Assembly (NCBI GenBank): GCA_946629065.1
Contig: CAMOXK010000015.1
Location: forward strand, 1-35,149
Length of the DNA: 35,149 nt
Direction of reading: 5' to 3'
Source of the DNA: an uncultured Clostridia bacterium
GTDB lineage: Bacteria; Bacillota; Clostridia; Oscillospirales; Oscillospiraceae
Below are positions 7,211 through 16,127 of this stretch, one piece after another. Numbering within the stretch: position 1 is the first letter of the stretch; the number at the start of each line of letters is the position of its first letter. The notes below the pieces were generated by a model. The model saw only the letters and a program-made list of their open reading frames with translations. It did not search any database and had not been told where the DNA came from. The translations under genes were made by a program, and so were the position numbers.

Positions 7211-10200
7211 ATGAGAAGGACCTGGAAGAGTTTCCTGTCCTTGCTGCTGGCTCTCGCGATGATCCTTTCCCTGGGCACCGCCGGCTTTGCTCTCGAGGAA
7301 GAGACCGAAGCCGCCGCACCCGCGGAAGAGACCACTGAGGAAGTCAGCGGCACCGGTGTCGAGCTTCCCTTTGAGAAGGTCGACAACGACATCATTTCCG
7401 AACGGCTCCCCCTCGCCAACCAGGCGGTTGAAGAGGAAGAGCCCACCTACGCTGACGATGAACTCGTCCGCGTATCCATCGTGCTGAACGGTGCTTCCGC
7501 TCTTGACGCGGGCTACGCACCCGCCAGCGCCGGAGCCTACCGCGCCGGCCTGAAGGCCGAGCAGCAGGCTATGGCCAGCAAGATCTCCGCAGAGGCTCTT
7601 GGCGGCGCTCCCCTGGACGTTGTCTGGAACCTGACCCTGGCTGCCAACATCATCTCCGCTTACGTGCCCTACGGCGCCATTGAAGACGTCCGCAACGTGA
7701 TCGGGGTTAAGGATGTTGTCATCGAGTTGCGCTACTTCCCCGCTGAGGATGAAGTAGACAACGCCACCGCCACCGAGATGACCGGTGCCACCGAAGCCTG
7801 GAACCTGGGCTACACCGGCGCCGGCAGCACCATCGCCATCGTGGACACCGGTCTCGATATCGAGCACAAGTCCTTCGATCCGGCAGCCTTTGAGTATGCC
7901 ATCGACGAACTGAACGAGACCCGCGAGACTCCCGTCGACCTGATGACCGCGGACGACGTGGCCGCTGTCTGGGATCAGCTGAACGCTGCTGCGTTCCTGG
8001 ATCTGGACGGCGTGTACCGCAGCGCCAAGGTCCCCTTCGGTGTGAACTACATCGATATGGACTATGACATCACCCATATCAACGACGCCCAGGGTGAGCA
8101 CGGCTCCCACGTGGCCGGCATTGCCGCAGGCAACAAGTACGTTCCCAACGGCAACGGCTTTGACAAGGCCCTCCAGTCTGTGATGACCCAGGGCGAAGCT
8201 CCCGACGCTCAGCTGCTGATCATGAAGGTCTTCGGCAAGGGCGGCGGCGCTTATGACTCTGACTACATGTCCGCCATCGAGGACGCCATGACCCTGGGCT
8301 GCGATGCGGTCAACCTGTCTCTGGGCTCCTCTGTCGCCGGCTACACCACCAACGACACCTATGCCGAGACCCTGAACAAGCTGACCAGCTTCGGTCTCGT
8401 CTGGGCCAACTCCGCCGGCAACAACTACAGCTGGTCCTATGACTCCACCGGCGCCAACTACCTCTACGCCGATGACGTCAACTACCAGACCGGCGGCTCT
8501 CCCGCCACCTACCACAACTCCCTGTCCGTGGCTTCCGTGGACAACAAGGGCGCTGTGGGCTACACCGTCACCGCTGCCGACGGCACCCCGATCTTCTACA
8601 CCGAGACCAGCGGCTACGGCAACGCTCCCATGAGCAGCATCCCCGGTGAGTACAGCTACATCATGATCCCCGGCCCCGGCGTCGCGGACAATGATTACAG
8701 CGACAACATGTTTGCTGCCCTGGGCTCCGAGATCCTGGAAGGCAAGATCGGCATCTGCTTCCGCGGCAGCAGCTCCTTCTTTGCCAAGGCCAACGCGGCG
8801 GCCGAGCAGGGCGCTGCGGCAGTCATCATTGCCAACAATCAGGCCGGTACCATCAACATGAACCTGACCGGCTATGAGTACAGCGTTCCCGCGGTCTCCA
8901 TCACCCAGAACGACGGCTATCTGCTGATGGGTCTGGGCGAGCAGAAGGAAGCCAACGGCGTCACCTACTATGAGGGCACGCTGACCATCAACGACTCCCT
9001 CTCCGTCTCCAACATCGGCACGCCCACCACGCCCGTTCAGACCATGAGCGACTTTAGCTCCTGGGGCGGCAACGGCGCGCTGACCATGAAGCCCGAGATC
9101 ACCGCCCCCGGCGGCGGCATCTGGTCTGTCTGGGGCGCCAACAACGGCACCAGCTCTCCCACCTCCGTCCATGACGCATATGAGAACATGTCCGGTACCT
9201 CCATGGCCTCTCCTCAGGTGGCCGGCGTTGTGGCGGTGCTGAAGCAGTACATCCGCGAGAGCGGCCTGGCTGAGAAGTTCCCCAACCTCACCGAGCGCGC
9301 CATCGCCCAGTCTCTGCTGATGTCCACCTCCATGCCTCTCACCGATGAGTACGGCGATTACTGGTCCATCATGAAGCAGGGCTCCGGCCTGGTGGACGTG
9401 AACTCCGCCATCATCGCCCGCTCCCTCATCCAGGTCATCGGCTTGCCCGGCACCGCCCCCGCCTCCGCCTACGACTCCATTGCCGACGGCAAGGTCAAGG
9501 TGGAGCTGGGTGAAGTGGACAGCGGCTTCGGCACTACCTTCACCGTGACCAACTTCTCCGATGAGGCCATGTCCCTGTACCTCAACGGCCAGCTCTTCAC
9601 CCAGTGGATCTACGGCGGTATGTTCCGTACCGAGTACACCACTCCGGTGTACGCCAACTTCAGCTGGGCCGTGAACGGCGAAGATTACAAGCCCGCGAAC
9701 CTGGCCCTGGACTTCAACAACGACGGTGTTTCCAACAGCGTGGACGCGCAGCTGCTGCTGCAGTGGTGCGCTGACGAGAGCACCGAGATCTACAACCTTC
9801 AGTATGCCGATCTGGACGGCGACGGCAATGTGGACACTGCTGACGCCAAGATCGCCTTCGAGACCCTGAACGGCGCCGCCATCGAACTGGCCGCCGGTGA
9901 GACCGCGGTTGTCAGCGCCTATGTCAACTACGACATGAGCGAGTATGACGACTTCAACGGCAACTACGTGGAAGGCTTCCTGTTCGTGCGCGAGGGCGAG
10001 ACCAACGACGGCGCCCTGGGCGTGGAGCACTCCATCCCCGTGTTCGGCTTCAACGGCGACTTCTCCGCAGCCACCATGTTTGACCGCGGCTCCCGTCTGG
10101 AGTACACGTACGGCTTTGGCGACGGCGACGAAGAGACCGGCCTCTACCCCTACATGTACTACACCGATCCTGCTGCCGGCGGCCTTGGCGACAACGCTCT

Positions 10201-13200
10201 GAGCCAGGAGACCTTCCTGGTGAAGTACGCCGGTGACAACGGTGCCTACTACTTCGGCGGCAACCCGTTGATCGACGACGAGACCTATCACCCCGAGCGC
10301 AACGCTCTGAATGCCGGTGATACGCTGGCGGGCGTCCGCTTCACCCAGATCCGCAACTCCGGCGCCTCCCGCTTCTACGTGACCGACAAGTACGATCGCG
10401 TGGTGAAGGGCACGGAGATGCTCGGCGGACCCGGCTATGCCGTTTACTACTACCGCAACCAGGCGACCTGGCAGCAGACCAGCACCACCGCTTCCTTCAA
10501 CTACATCCCCAGAACGGTGAAGGAAGGCGACGAGCTGACCGCTCACTACCAGCTGGCCCTTGAGTACTATATGGAGCCCGATGGCACTGTCCGTTGGGAA
10601 GACCTGGGCGAGGGAAGCGAACTCTCAATCCCCTTCGTGATCGATAACACCGCCCCCGACATCGTCAAGGTCTACCGCGACAGCAGCGCCGCCCCCGAGC
10701 AGGACGATTACGAACTGCCCATTGAGGATCCCACGGCGATCCCGAACGAGGGTGAGGACGCCCCTGTCACCGACGAGCCCACCGAGCCCGCCGAGGAAGA
10801 GACCGCCACCGACACCCTGGAGATCATCACCCACGATAACCAGTACATCGCGGCTGTGGCCCTCTTCAACGATAAGGGCGAGCTGCTGGATGCCAAGGGT
10901 GCTGTGGAAGACACCATCCGCGGCAAGGAAGTGTACTACAGCTTCGACCTGAAGGAAATCTTCGGCGACGAGGAAGTGTACCCCTACCTGCTGGTTCAGG
11001 TGTATGACTACGCCTCCAACCTCTCCACCTACAAGGTGAACCTGGTGGACGATCTGGCCAATGCCGAGGTCGAGAGCGTTACGCTCAACCGGAACGAGGC
11101 TACCATCATCGGCACCGGCAGCATCCGCCTGAGCGCTGATGTGCGGCCTTGGGGCATCGATGACGCTGTGACCTGGACCTCCGACAACGAGGCTGTGGCC
11201 GTCGTGGACGACAACGGTCTTGTCACCGGCGTGACCGAGGGCACCGCCATCATCACCGCCACCTCCGCTCTGGATCCCACCAAGTCTGACAGCTGCGAAG
11301 TCACCGTCAAGTTCATCAACAAGGAACTGAGCGGCATCGTGTGGGACGAGAACGGCGAGGTCTGGTTTGCAGACTTCAACCTGAACAGCCTGCCCAACTA
11401 CGAGAAGCTGAATGCTTCCAACCTGCGTCTGGCTCTCAGCTCCGCTGCCTATGACGAGAACGGTGTCCTCTACGCCGCCGACCTGGACAGCGACGCGTGG
11501 ACCTCCAACCTGTACACTGTGAACACCGAAGACTGGTCCGTCGAGATGATCGGCGGCTCCTCCGAGGTCGGTTACATGGACATCTGCCAGGCGCCCAGCC
11601 TTGGCGATAACCACCTGCTGGCGATCTACGGCACCTATGTGCTGATCGTTGACAAGACCACCGGTGATTACGAAGGCGCCTTCAACCTGGGCAGCTACAC
11701 CAACGGCAACAGCCTGGTGGGCATTGCCTACGAGGAGCAGTACGCGCATCCCTCTTACGGCAACACCGACTGGGTCTTCCTGCTCGACTCTGCCGGCAAC
11801 ATCTACAGCACCGGCTTCCTGCCCTATGGCGGCAGCTACAGCCGCTTCGGCGTCAGCACCATGGGCAACCTGGGCTACAGCTGCGACCTGGATTATTGGC
11901 AGTCCTTCTACTATGACGGAACCAGCCTCTTCTGGAGCTGCTTCAACCAGTCCTCCAACAAGGTCGACATCATCATGGTCGACGACCTGTACAATGACGG
12001 CAGCATCTACTCGACCGGCAGCTTTGCCGACGGCGTGTGGCCTGTAGGCGGTCTCTTCGAGAACGGCATCAATCCGTACTTCGGCGAGGTCCAGCAGGCT
12101 GACCACAGCGATGCTGTGATCGATCCCAGCGCTGAGTTCCTGACCGAGATCCAGCCCATCAACGGCAGAGCGCCCGTTGAGACCCCCGATGAAGAGCCCA
12201 TCGACGATGAGGAAGAGGGCACCATCGAAGGTATCGATGACAACGAAGGCCAGATCGGAGGCACCCTGACCGCAGCCCGCGTGGAAGCCATCGCCCCCGC
12301 TGCCGAGCAGGACAAGGTCGACACCATGGTGACCGTGGTCATCAGTGCCGATGAGCTGAGCTACAACGGCAAGATCGAGGTCAACTTCGATCCCACCACC
12401 GCAAAGCTGGTCCGTGCCGTTGCCGACACCCAGTACACCGGCATCCTGGATCGCAGCCAGGATCTGGGCCGCTATGTGCTGGCCTGGGTCGACCTGGATG
12501 GCATTGAGACCGACGCACCCATCCTGACGCTGCTGTTCGAGCAGGGCAGCACGGGCACTGTGTCCATCACCACCTGGGAAGAGAACTTCAAGGACAGCGA
12601 AACTGAGCAGGGCGGTCTGCCCCGCGAGGAGATCGTGTACCTTGGCGCCTCCTCCGTGCCCGCCGATCACGAGCATGAATTCACCGAGATCAGCTGGGTC
12701 TGGGCTGATGACCTCAGCTCCGCCATTGCCCGCTTTACCTGCTCGAAGGACGGCGTCACCAAGAGTGTCGATGCCGTTGTGACCGCGGTTCCCACCGATC
12801 CCACCTGCACCGAGGACGGCTTCATCGCCTACACCGCCACCGCGGAGTTCGAGGGTGAGACCTACACCGATGTGAAGACCGTTGAGAACGGCAAGGCCCT
12901 GGGCCATGAGTACGGCGAGCCCGAGTGGACCTGGAACGAGGACTTCACCGCTTCCGCCCTCTTCACCTGCGTGCGTGAGGATGACGAGAAGGAAGTGACC
13001 GCCACTGTGACCAGCGAGACCACCGCTCCCACCTGCGAGGAAGCCGGCAAGACCGTCTACACCGCCACCGTGGAGTTTGAGGGCAAGACCTACACCGACG
13101 TGAAGGAAGTGGAGATCAAGGCCACCGGCCACGATTGGGGCGAGCCCACCTGGACTTGGGACGGCACCAAGGCTGCAGAAGCCGCCTTCGCCTGCAAGAA

Positions 13201-14206
13201 CGATGAGACTCACACCACCACGCTGAAGGCGGAGATCACCGCTGAGAGCGCTGACGGCACTGCCACCTTCACCGCCACCGTGGAGCTGGACGGCAAGACC
13301 TACACCGATACCAAGACCGCCGCTGTCTCCGCCACCCTGGGCGGCGCAACCCTGACTGTTGGCGATATCTTCTCCGTGCGTCTGTACATCATCCCCTCTG
13401 AGGAGATGCTGGCGGACGAGGGCGCGTATGCGACCATGAACGACAAGAAGATCCTCCTGTCCGATGCGGTGAAGACCAAGAGCGGCAACAACACCCTCTA
13501 TGGCTTCGGTTATGACATCGGCCTTGCGATGTTCAACGACGACGTGACCATCAAGGTCTTCGACGGCGAAGATAACGAGCTGGTTTTGGTGAAGAAGGAC
13601 GGCACCGTGCTGCCTGAGGGTTACACCTACCGTGCCCAGACCTACATCACCAAGAACTCCTCCTCCAGCAATGAGAAGCTGGCGGCCGTTCTGAAGGCCA
13701 TGAATGACGTGGGCCACTATGCGCAGACCGTGTTCCAGTACAACACCGAGAATATCGCGCCTCTCATGGGCGACATTTCCGGCGTTACCGCCGCGGATGT
13801 GGCAGACTACGCTGTGGCTACCGAAGTCCTGAACGAGGATATGATCAGCTACACCGGCTCCTCCATGAAGCTGGAGAGCGAGATCAAGATCCGTCAGTAC
13901 TACGCGCTGGCCGAGGGCGTGGACGCCTCTGCCCTCACCGTCACCGTTGACGGCGAGCAGGTCCAGCCCATCGTGAATGGCACCCAGATGATCGTGGAGA
14001 GCAAGAATATCGCGGCCAAGGCTTTTGACAAGACGCACGTCTTCGAGGTCAAGGACGCCGATGGCAACGTGATCCTCAGAAGCCAGTACAGCGTGTTCAG
14101 CTATGTGAACTCTGTGTTTGAAAAGGCCAGTGACAATGAGGCCCTGCTGAATCTGGTCAAGGCGCTCTACGTCTACTCCAACGCCGCCAAGGCTTACTTC
14201 GGCTGA
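7211..14206 (+). CDS. giant secreted S8 (subtilisin-like) serine protease, multidomain
   Basis: 2331 residues. Signal peptide (residues 1-27), acidic linker, own prodomain (about 75-175), then a lactocepin/C5a-peptidase-like S8 domain with catalytic Asp212 (IVDTG), His297 (HGSHVAG) and Ser664 (GTSMASP). A PA domain is inserted at about 490-590. A Fn3-like region follows, containing two dockerin-like calcium loops (834-852, 867-886). Next come a Big_2 Ig-like domain (1287-1368), a region that may be a beta-propeller (about 1370-1620), a cohesin-like domain (1685-1795), three repeats of about 70 residues with GH.WGEP.WTW and TCxxxGxxxYTATVEFxGKTYTD signatures (1820-2039), and a C-terminal domain with paired Y-rich helices (2040-2331). 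No LPxTG is seen. Likely degrades extracellular protein for nutrition. AGAAGGAGGAAAG precedes the ATG. Confidence 0.93.
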   Translation: MRRTWKSFLSLLLALAMILSLGTAGFALEEETEAAAPAEETTEEVSGTGVELPFEKVDNDIISERLPLANQAVEEEEPTYADDELVRVSIVLNGASALDAGYAPASAGAYRAGLKAEQQAMASKISAEALGGAPLDVVWNLTLAANIISAYVPYGAIEDVRNVIGVKDVVIELRYFPAEDEVDNATATEMTGATEAWNLGYTGAGSTIAIVDTGLDIEHKSFDPAAFEYAIDELNETRETPVDLMTADDVAAVWDQLNAAAFLDLDGVYRSAKVPFGVNYIDMDYDITHINDAQGEHGSHVAGIAAGNKYVPNGNGFDKALQSVMTQGEAPDAQLLIMKVFGKGGGAYDSDYMSAIEDAMTLGCDAVNLSLGSSVAGYTTNDTYAETLNKLTSFGLVWANSAGNNYSWSYDSTGANYLYADDVNYQTGGSPATYHNSLSVASVDNKGAVGYTVTAADGTPIFYTETSGYGNAPMSSIPGEYSYIMIPGPGVADNDYSDNMFAALGSEILEGKIGICFRGSSSFFAKANAAAEQGAAAVIIANNQAGTINMNLTGYEYSVPAVSITQNDGYLLMGLGEQKEANGVTYYEGTLTINDSLSVSNIGTPTTPVQTMSDFSSWGGNGALTMKPEITAPGGGIWSVWGANNGTSSPTSVHDAYENMSGTSMASPQVAGVVAVLKQYIRESGLAEKFPNLTERAIAQSLLMSTSMPLTDEYGDYWSIMKQGSGLVDVNSAIIARSLIQVIGLPGTAPASAYDSIADGKVKVELGEVDSGFGTTFTVTNFSDEAMSLYLNGQLFTQWIYGGMFRTEYTTPVYANFSWAVNGEDYKPANLALDFNNDGVSNSVDAQLLLQWCADESTEIYNLQYADLDGDGNVDTADAKIAFETLNGAAIELAAGETAVVSAYVNYDMSEYDDFNGNYVEGFLFVREGETNDGALGVEHSIPVFGFNGDFSAATMFDRGSRLEYTYGFGDGDEETGLYPYMYYTDPAAGGLGDNALSQETFLVKYAGDNGAYYFGGNPLIDDETYHPERNALNAGDTLAGVRFTQIRNSGASRFYVTDKYDRVVKGTEMLGGPGYAVYYYRNQATWQQTSTTASFNYIPRTVKEGDELTAHYQLALEYYMEPDGTVRWEDLGEGSELSIPFVIDNTAPDIVKVYRDSSAAPEQDDYELPIEDPTAIPNEGEDAPVTDEPTEPAEEETATDTLEIITHDNQYIAAVALFNDKGELLDAKGAVEDTIRGKEVYYSFDLKEIFGDEEVYPYLLVQVYDYASNLSTYKVNLVDDLANAEVESVTLNRNEATIIGTGSIRLSADVRPWGIDDAVTWTSDNEAVAVVDDNGLVTGVTEGTAIITATSALDPTKSDSCEVTVKFINKELSGIVWDENGEVWFADFNLNSLPNYEKLNASNLRLALSSAAYDENGVLYAADLDSDAWTSNLYTVNTEDWSVEMIGGSSEVGYMDICQAPSLGDNHLLAIYGTYVLIVDKTTGDYEGAFNLGSYTNGNSLVGIAYEEQYAHPSYGNTDWVFLLDSAGNIYSTGFLPYGGSYSRFGVSTMGNLGYSCDLDYWQSFYYDGTSLFWSCFNQSSNKVDIIMVDDLYNDGSIYSTGSFADGVWPVGGLFENGINPYFGEVQQADHSDAVIDPSAEFLTEIQPINGRAPVETPDEEPIDDEEEGTIEGIDDNEGQIGGTLTAARVEAIAPAAEQDKVDTMVTVVISADELSYNGKIEVNFDPTTAKLVRAVADTQYTGILDRSQDLGRYVLAWVDLDGIETDAPILTLLFEQGSTGTVSITTWEENFKDSETEQGGLPREEIVYLGASSVPADHEHEFTEISWVWADDLSSAIARFTCSKDGVTKSVDAVVTAVPTDPTCTEDGFIAYTATAEFEGETYTDVKTVENGKALGHEYGEPEWTWNEDFTASALFTCVREDDEKEVTATVTSETTAPTCEEAGKTVYTATVEFEGKTYTDVKEVEIKATGHDWGEPTWTWDGTKAAEAAFACKNDETHTTTLKAEITAESADGTATFTATVELDGKTYTDTKTAAVSATLGGATLTVGDIFSVRLYIIPSEEMLADEGAYATMNDKKILLSDAVKTKSGNNTLYGFGYDIGLAMFNDDVTIKVFDGEDNELVLVKKDGTVLPEGYTYRAQTYITKNSSSSNEKLAAVLKAMNDVGHYAQTVFQYNTENIAPLMGDISGVTAADVADYAVATEVLNEDMISYTGSSMKLESEIKIRQYYALAEGVDASALTVTVDGEQVQPIVNGTQMIVESKNIAAKAFDKTHVFEVKDADGNVILRSQYSVFSYVNSVFEKASDNEALLNLVKALYVYSNAAKAYFG

Positions 14207-14237
14207 GTTTTCAGCAAATTCCCCCCCGCAAATCTGA

Positions 14238-14332
14238 CCGGGAGCGCGAGGAATCCCTCCGCTCCCGGCAGATCCGGGCAAATGATCCCAAAAGGGCCCG
14301 AAAAAGCCTGAAAATGGAACCTTCGGGCCCTT
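14238..14332 (+). terminator. two strong hairpins downstream of the S8 protease gene
   Basis: CCGGGAGCG (14238-14246) pairs with CGCTCCCGG (14260-14268), and AAGGGCCCGAA (14292-14302) with TTCGGGCCCTT (14322-14332). Neither has a T run, so they may be weak terminators or 3'-end stabilisers. The second stem overlaps the next promoter's -35 by two bases. Confidence 0.5.
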
Positions 14333-14359
14333 GACAAGGGGCTTGACCGGGTGTATAGT
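14331..14359 (+). promoter_or_regulatory. promoter of the 31-residue peptide cassette
   Basis: TTGACA (14331-14336), 17-base spacer, TATAGT (14354-14359). The start point should be near 14366, giving a leader of about 109 bases. Confidence 0.8.
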
Positions 14360-14378
14360 TTAACAGATAAGTGAGGAT

Positions 14379-14395
14379 GGTTACATTATGTAACC
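14379..14395. promoter_or_regulatory. perfect palindromic operator (or attenuator) in the peptide-cassette leader
   Basis: GGTTACAT-T-ATGTAACC, an 8+1+8 perfect palindrome lying about 13-30 bases after the predicted start point, followed by TTTTT (14396-14400). The odd-length palindrome suits a dimeric repressor; the T run makes a short attenuator an alternative. I do not recognise the regulator. Confidence 0.55.
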
Positions 14396-14409
14396 TTTTT
14401 CGCGAAGTC

Positions 14410-14461
14410 TATACAAATCGGCAAGAAGCGTTTTCGCCCTTTGCCCGGTTCGGAATGTATA
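14410..14461 (+). promoter_or_regulatory. nested stem-loop in the leader of the 31-residue peptide
   Basis: TATACA (14410-14415) pairs with TGTATA (14456-14461). Inside, GGCAA (14420-14424) pairs with TTGCC (14441-14445), and inside that GCG-TTTT-CGC (14428-14437). The outer stem ends two bases before the GGAGG ribosome site. It resembles a cis-regulatory RNA fold but matches no riboswitch class I know. Confidence 0.45.
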
Positions 14462-14474
14462 CGGAGGCATTATC

Positions 14475-14570
14475 ATGAAAAAGATGTATCAGAATCCCGA
14501 GCTTCAGGTCGTTCTCCTGGAAAATGTCGATATCGTCACGGATAGCTTCCCCGTGGATGATGATCTCTAA
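14475..14570 (+). CDS. 31-residue peptide of the MKK-Y-P-E / DIVT type
   Basis: ATG at 14475 after GGAGG, stop TAA at 14568-14570. The peptide begins MKKMYQNPELQVVLLENVD and ends IVTDSFPVDDDL. This resembles very short peptides seen in many gut Firmicutes and Bacteroidetes (MKK.Y..P.....L...DV.T.S), whose role is unknown; a precursor or signalling role is possible. There is no cysteine and no modification enzyme nearby. The stop overlaps the next start (TAATG), so the two genes are coupled. A consensus promoter, operator-like palindrome and folded leader suggest tight control. Confidence 0.7.
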   Translation: MKKMYQNPELQVVLLENVDIVTDSFPVDDDL

Positions 14571-14926
14571 TGAATAAGAAGCTCCTTTGGGCGCTGCTTG
14601 CCCTGGCGGTGGTGGTGATCGTCATCCTGGCGATTACGCTGCCCGGGGCGGACAGCAGGGAAAAGACCCAGGGCGCCGAAGCGACTCCCGCGGCTGCGGC
14701 GGAAGCTGCGCTTCCCGAAGCGGAAGAGCAGCCCGAGCCGGAGCAGCCCGATCCCTTCCTTGCGGCAGGTGAGCTGCCCCTTGACACCACCCAGCCCAAG
14801 CAGGAAACTGTTTCGACGGGTGGCCAGGTTTCTGCGCCCGCGGAACAGGAGGAGAGCGAGCCTCGTGTGGACCCCTCCACCGGCATCGAGCTGGAAGAGG
14901 ACGAGCTCCCCATCGACGAACCCTGA
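14570..14926 (+). CDS. membrane-anchored acidic Ala/Glu/Pro-rich protein
   Basis: 118 residues: a short basic start (MNKK), one hydrophobic segment (residues 4-24, LLWALLALAVVVIVILAITL), then about 90 residues rich in Ala, Glu and Pro without cysteines or a lipobox. It should be a single-pass protein or uncleaved signal anchor with a disordered, strongly acidic exterior, ending ELEEDELPIDEP. No family is recognised. It is translationally coupled to the 31-residue peptide by the TAATG overlap and is followed by a strong terminator, so the two make a complete bicistronic unit. Confidence 0.75.
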   Translation: MNKKLLWALLALAVVVIVILAITLPGADSREKTQGAEATPAAAAEAALPEAEEQPEPEQPDPFLAAGELPLDTTQPKQETVSTGGQVSAPAEQEESEPRVDPSTGIELEEDELPIDEP

Positions 14927-14965
14927 CCGTATGTCGCTTTTCCCGCATAAGCCACGATATTGACA

Positions 14966-14994
14966 AAAACCTCCCGATCACCGGGAGGTTTTTT
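14966..14994 (+). terminator. strong (bidirectional) intrinsic terminator
   Basis: AAAACCTCCCG (14966-14976) pairs with CGGGAGGTTTT (14982-14992) around a five-base loop, with an A run before and a T run after, so it can act on both strands. Confidence 0.9.
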
Positions 14995-15014
14995 GCATTG
15001 CGCGTCCGTTTTCG

Positions 15015-15043
15015 TTGCGTTTCCGGATCGTCTGTTGTATGAT
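15015..15043 (+). promoter_or_regulatory. promoter of the 2-hydroxyacid dehydrogenase gene
   Basis: TTGCGT (15015-15020), 17-base spacer, TATGAT (15038-15043), 27 bases ahead of the ATG. Confidence 0.6.
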
Positions 15044-15070
15044 AGAGAAAAAACAAAAGGGAGTGTCCTT

Positions 15071-16027
15071 ATGAAAAAAATTCTGGTCAATCTCCATGTG
15101 GAGCCCCGCCACAAAGCAAAGCTGGAGGCCGCCGCGCCCGGCTGCGTCTTTACCTATGCCCCCGGAAAGGAGCTGACCCGGGAGCAGGTGGAACAGGCCC
15201 AGATCATCATCGGAAATCCCCCTCCCGCTTGGATCGGCGCATCGGAGAAGCTGGAGCTGCTGCAGCTCTTCTCTGCCGGGGCGGACCCCTATCTGAAGCC
15301 CGGCATCTTGGCGCCGGGAACCGCCCTGACCAATGCCACCGGCGCTTACGGCAAGGCAGTCTCCGAGCATGCCTTTGCCCTGACCCTGATGCTCATGAAA
15401 AAGCTGCATCTCTATCGGGACTATCAGCAGCAGCATGCATGGAAGGACGCGGGTCCTGTCACCAGCCTCTCCGACGCCACAGTCCTGGTGGTGGGCCTGG
15501 GGGACATCGGCCTTGCCTATGCCCGCCTGGTCAAGGCCATGGGCGCCCGGGTCATCGGTGTGAAACGCCGGGGCGGCCCCTGCCCGGAGGGGATCGATGC
15601 ACTCTGCCTCACCGCCGAACTGGATCGGGTCCTGCCGGAGGCGGACGTGATCTTTTCCATCCTGCCCGGCACGGCGGACACCTTCCATTTCTACACAGCG
15701 GAGCGCTTTGCCGCCATGAAGAACAGCGCGGTCTTTGTCAACTGCGGCCGGGGCAGCGCTGTGGCGATGGATGTGCTGGCCCAGGCCCTGCGGGAAGGAC
15801 AGATCGCCGCCGCCGCCATCGACGTGGTGGAGACGGAGCCCCTGCCCGCGGACAGTGAGCTCTGGGAGCTGGAGAATCTGCTGATCACGCCCCATGTGGC
15901 GGGGAACTTCCATCTGCCCGACATTCTGGAGCAGATCGTGGACATTTCCTGCGACAATCTGCGCGCCCACCTGGCCGGCCAGCCTCTGCGGAATGTGGTG
16001 GACTTCTCTACCGGATACAAGAAATAG
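15071..16027 (+). CDS. D-isomer-specific 2-hydroxyacid dehydrogenase
   Basis: NAD(P)-dependent reduction of 2-oxoacids to D-2-hydroxyacids; cytoplasmic. The 318 residues include the Rossmann motif GLGDIG, the catalytic Arg in NCGRGSAV, the Glu in DVVETEPLP, and the His in ITPHVAG. Closest in feel to the GhrA/phosphoglycerate-dehydrogenase-like group; substrate is not predictable. The start at 15071 is chosen because it follows GGGAGTGTCC and lies downstream of both a promoter and the preceding terminator; the frame is open further upstream but that would cross the terminator. Its neighbour nrdR has its own promoter. Confidence 0.9.
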   Translation: MKKILVNLHVEPRHKAKLEAAAPGCVFTYAPGKELTREQVEQAQIIIGNPPPAWIGASEKLELLQLFSAGADPYLKPGILAPGTALTNATGAYGKAVSEHAFALTLMLMKKLHLYRDYQQQHAWKDAGPVTSLSDATVLVVGLGDIGLAYARLVKAMGARVIGVKRRGGPCPEGIDALCLTAELDRVLPEADVIFSILPGTADTFHFYTAERFAAMKNSAVFVNCGRGSAVAMDVLAQALREGQIAAAAIDVVETEPLPADSELWELENLLITPHVAGNFHLPDILEQIVDISCDNLRAHLAGQPLRNVVDFSTGYKK

Positions 16028-16049
16028 GCTTTTCCGGGCCAAATAGGAC

Positions 16050-16078
16050 TGGAAAAGCAGGGATACGCATGCTATAAT
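16050..16078 (+). promoter_or_regulatory. nrdR promoter
   Basis: TGGAAA (16050-16055), 17-base spacer, then TATAAT (16073-16078) with an extended -10 TGC at 16070-16072. Confidence 0.6.
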
Positions 16079-16127
16079 CTTTTGGTAAAGGATAGAAACC
16101 GGATCAAAGGAACAGGAGAGATCAGAT

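Noticed and set aside
6836-14281. Very long open frames on the minus strand opposite the S8 protease (over 1200 codons each)
   Set aside because: They are shadows of GC-rich codon usage; they have no ribosome sites, no recognisable domains and low-complexity Gly/Val/Ala/His composition.
14475-14926. Lanthipeptide or other RiPP cluster
   Set aside because: No modification enzyme, transporter or cysteine-bearing core peptide is present.
16028-16127. NrdR box operators near nrdR
   Set aside because: No pair of NrdR-box-like palindromes was seen; only an extended -10 promoter is supported.
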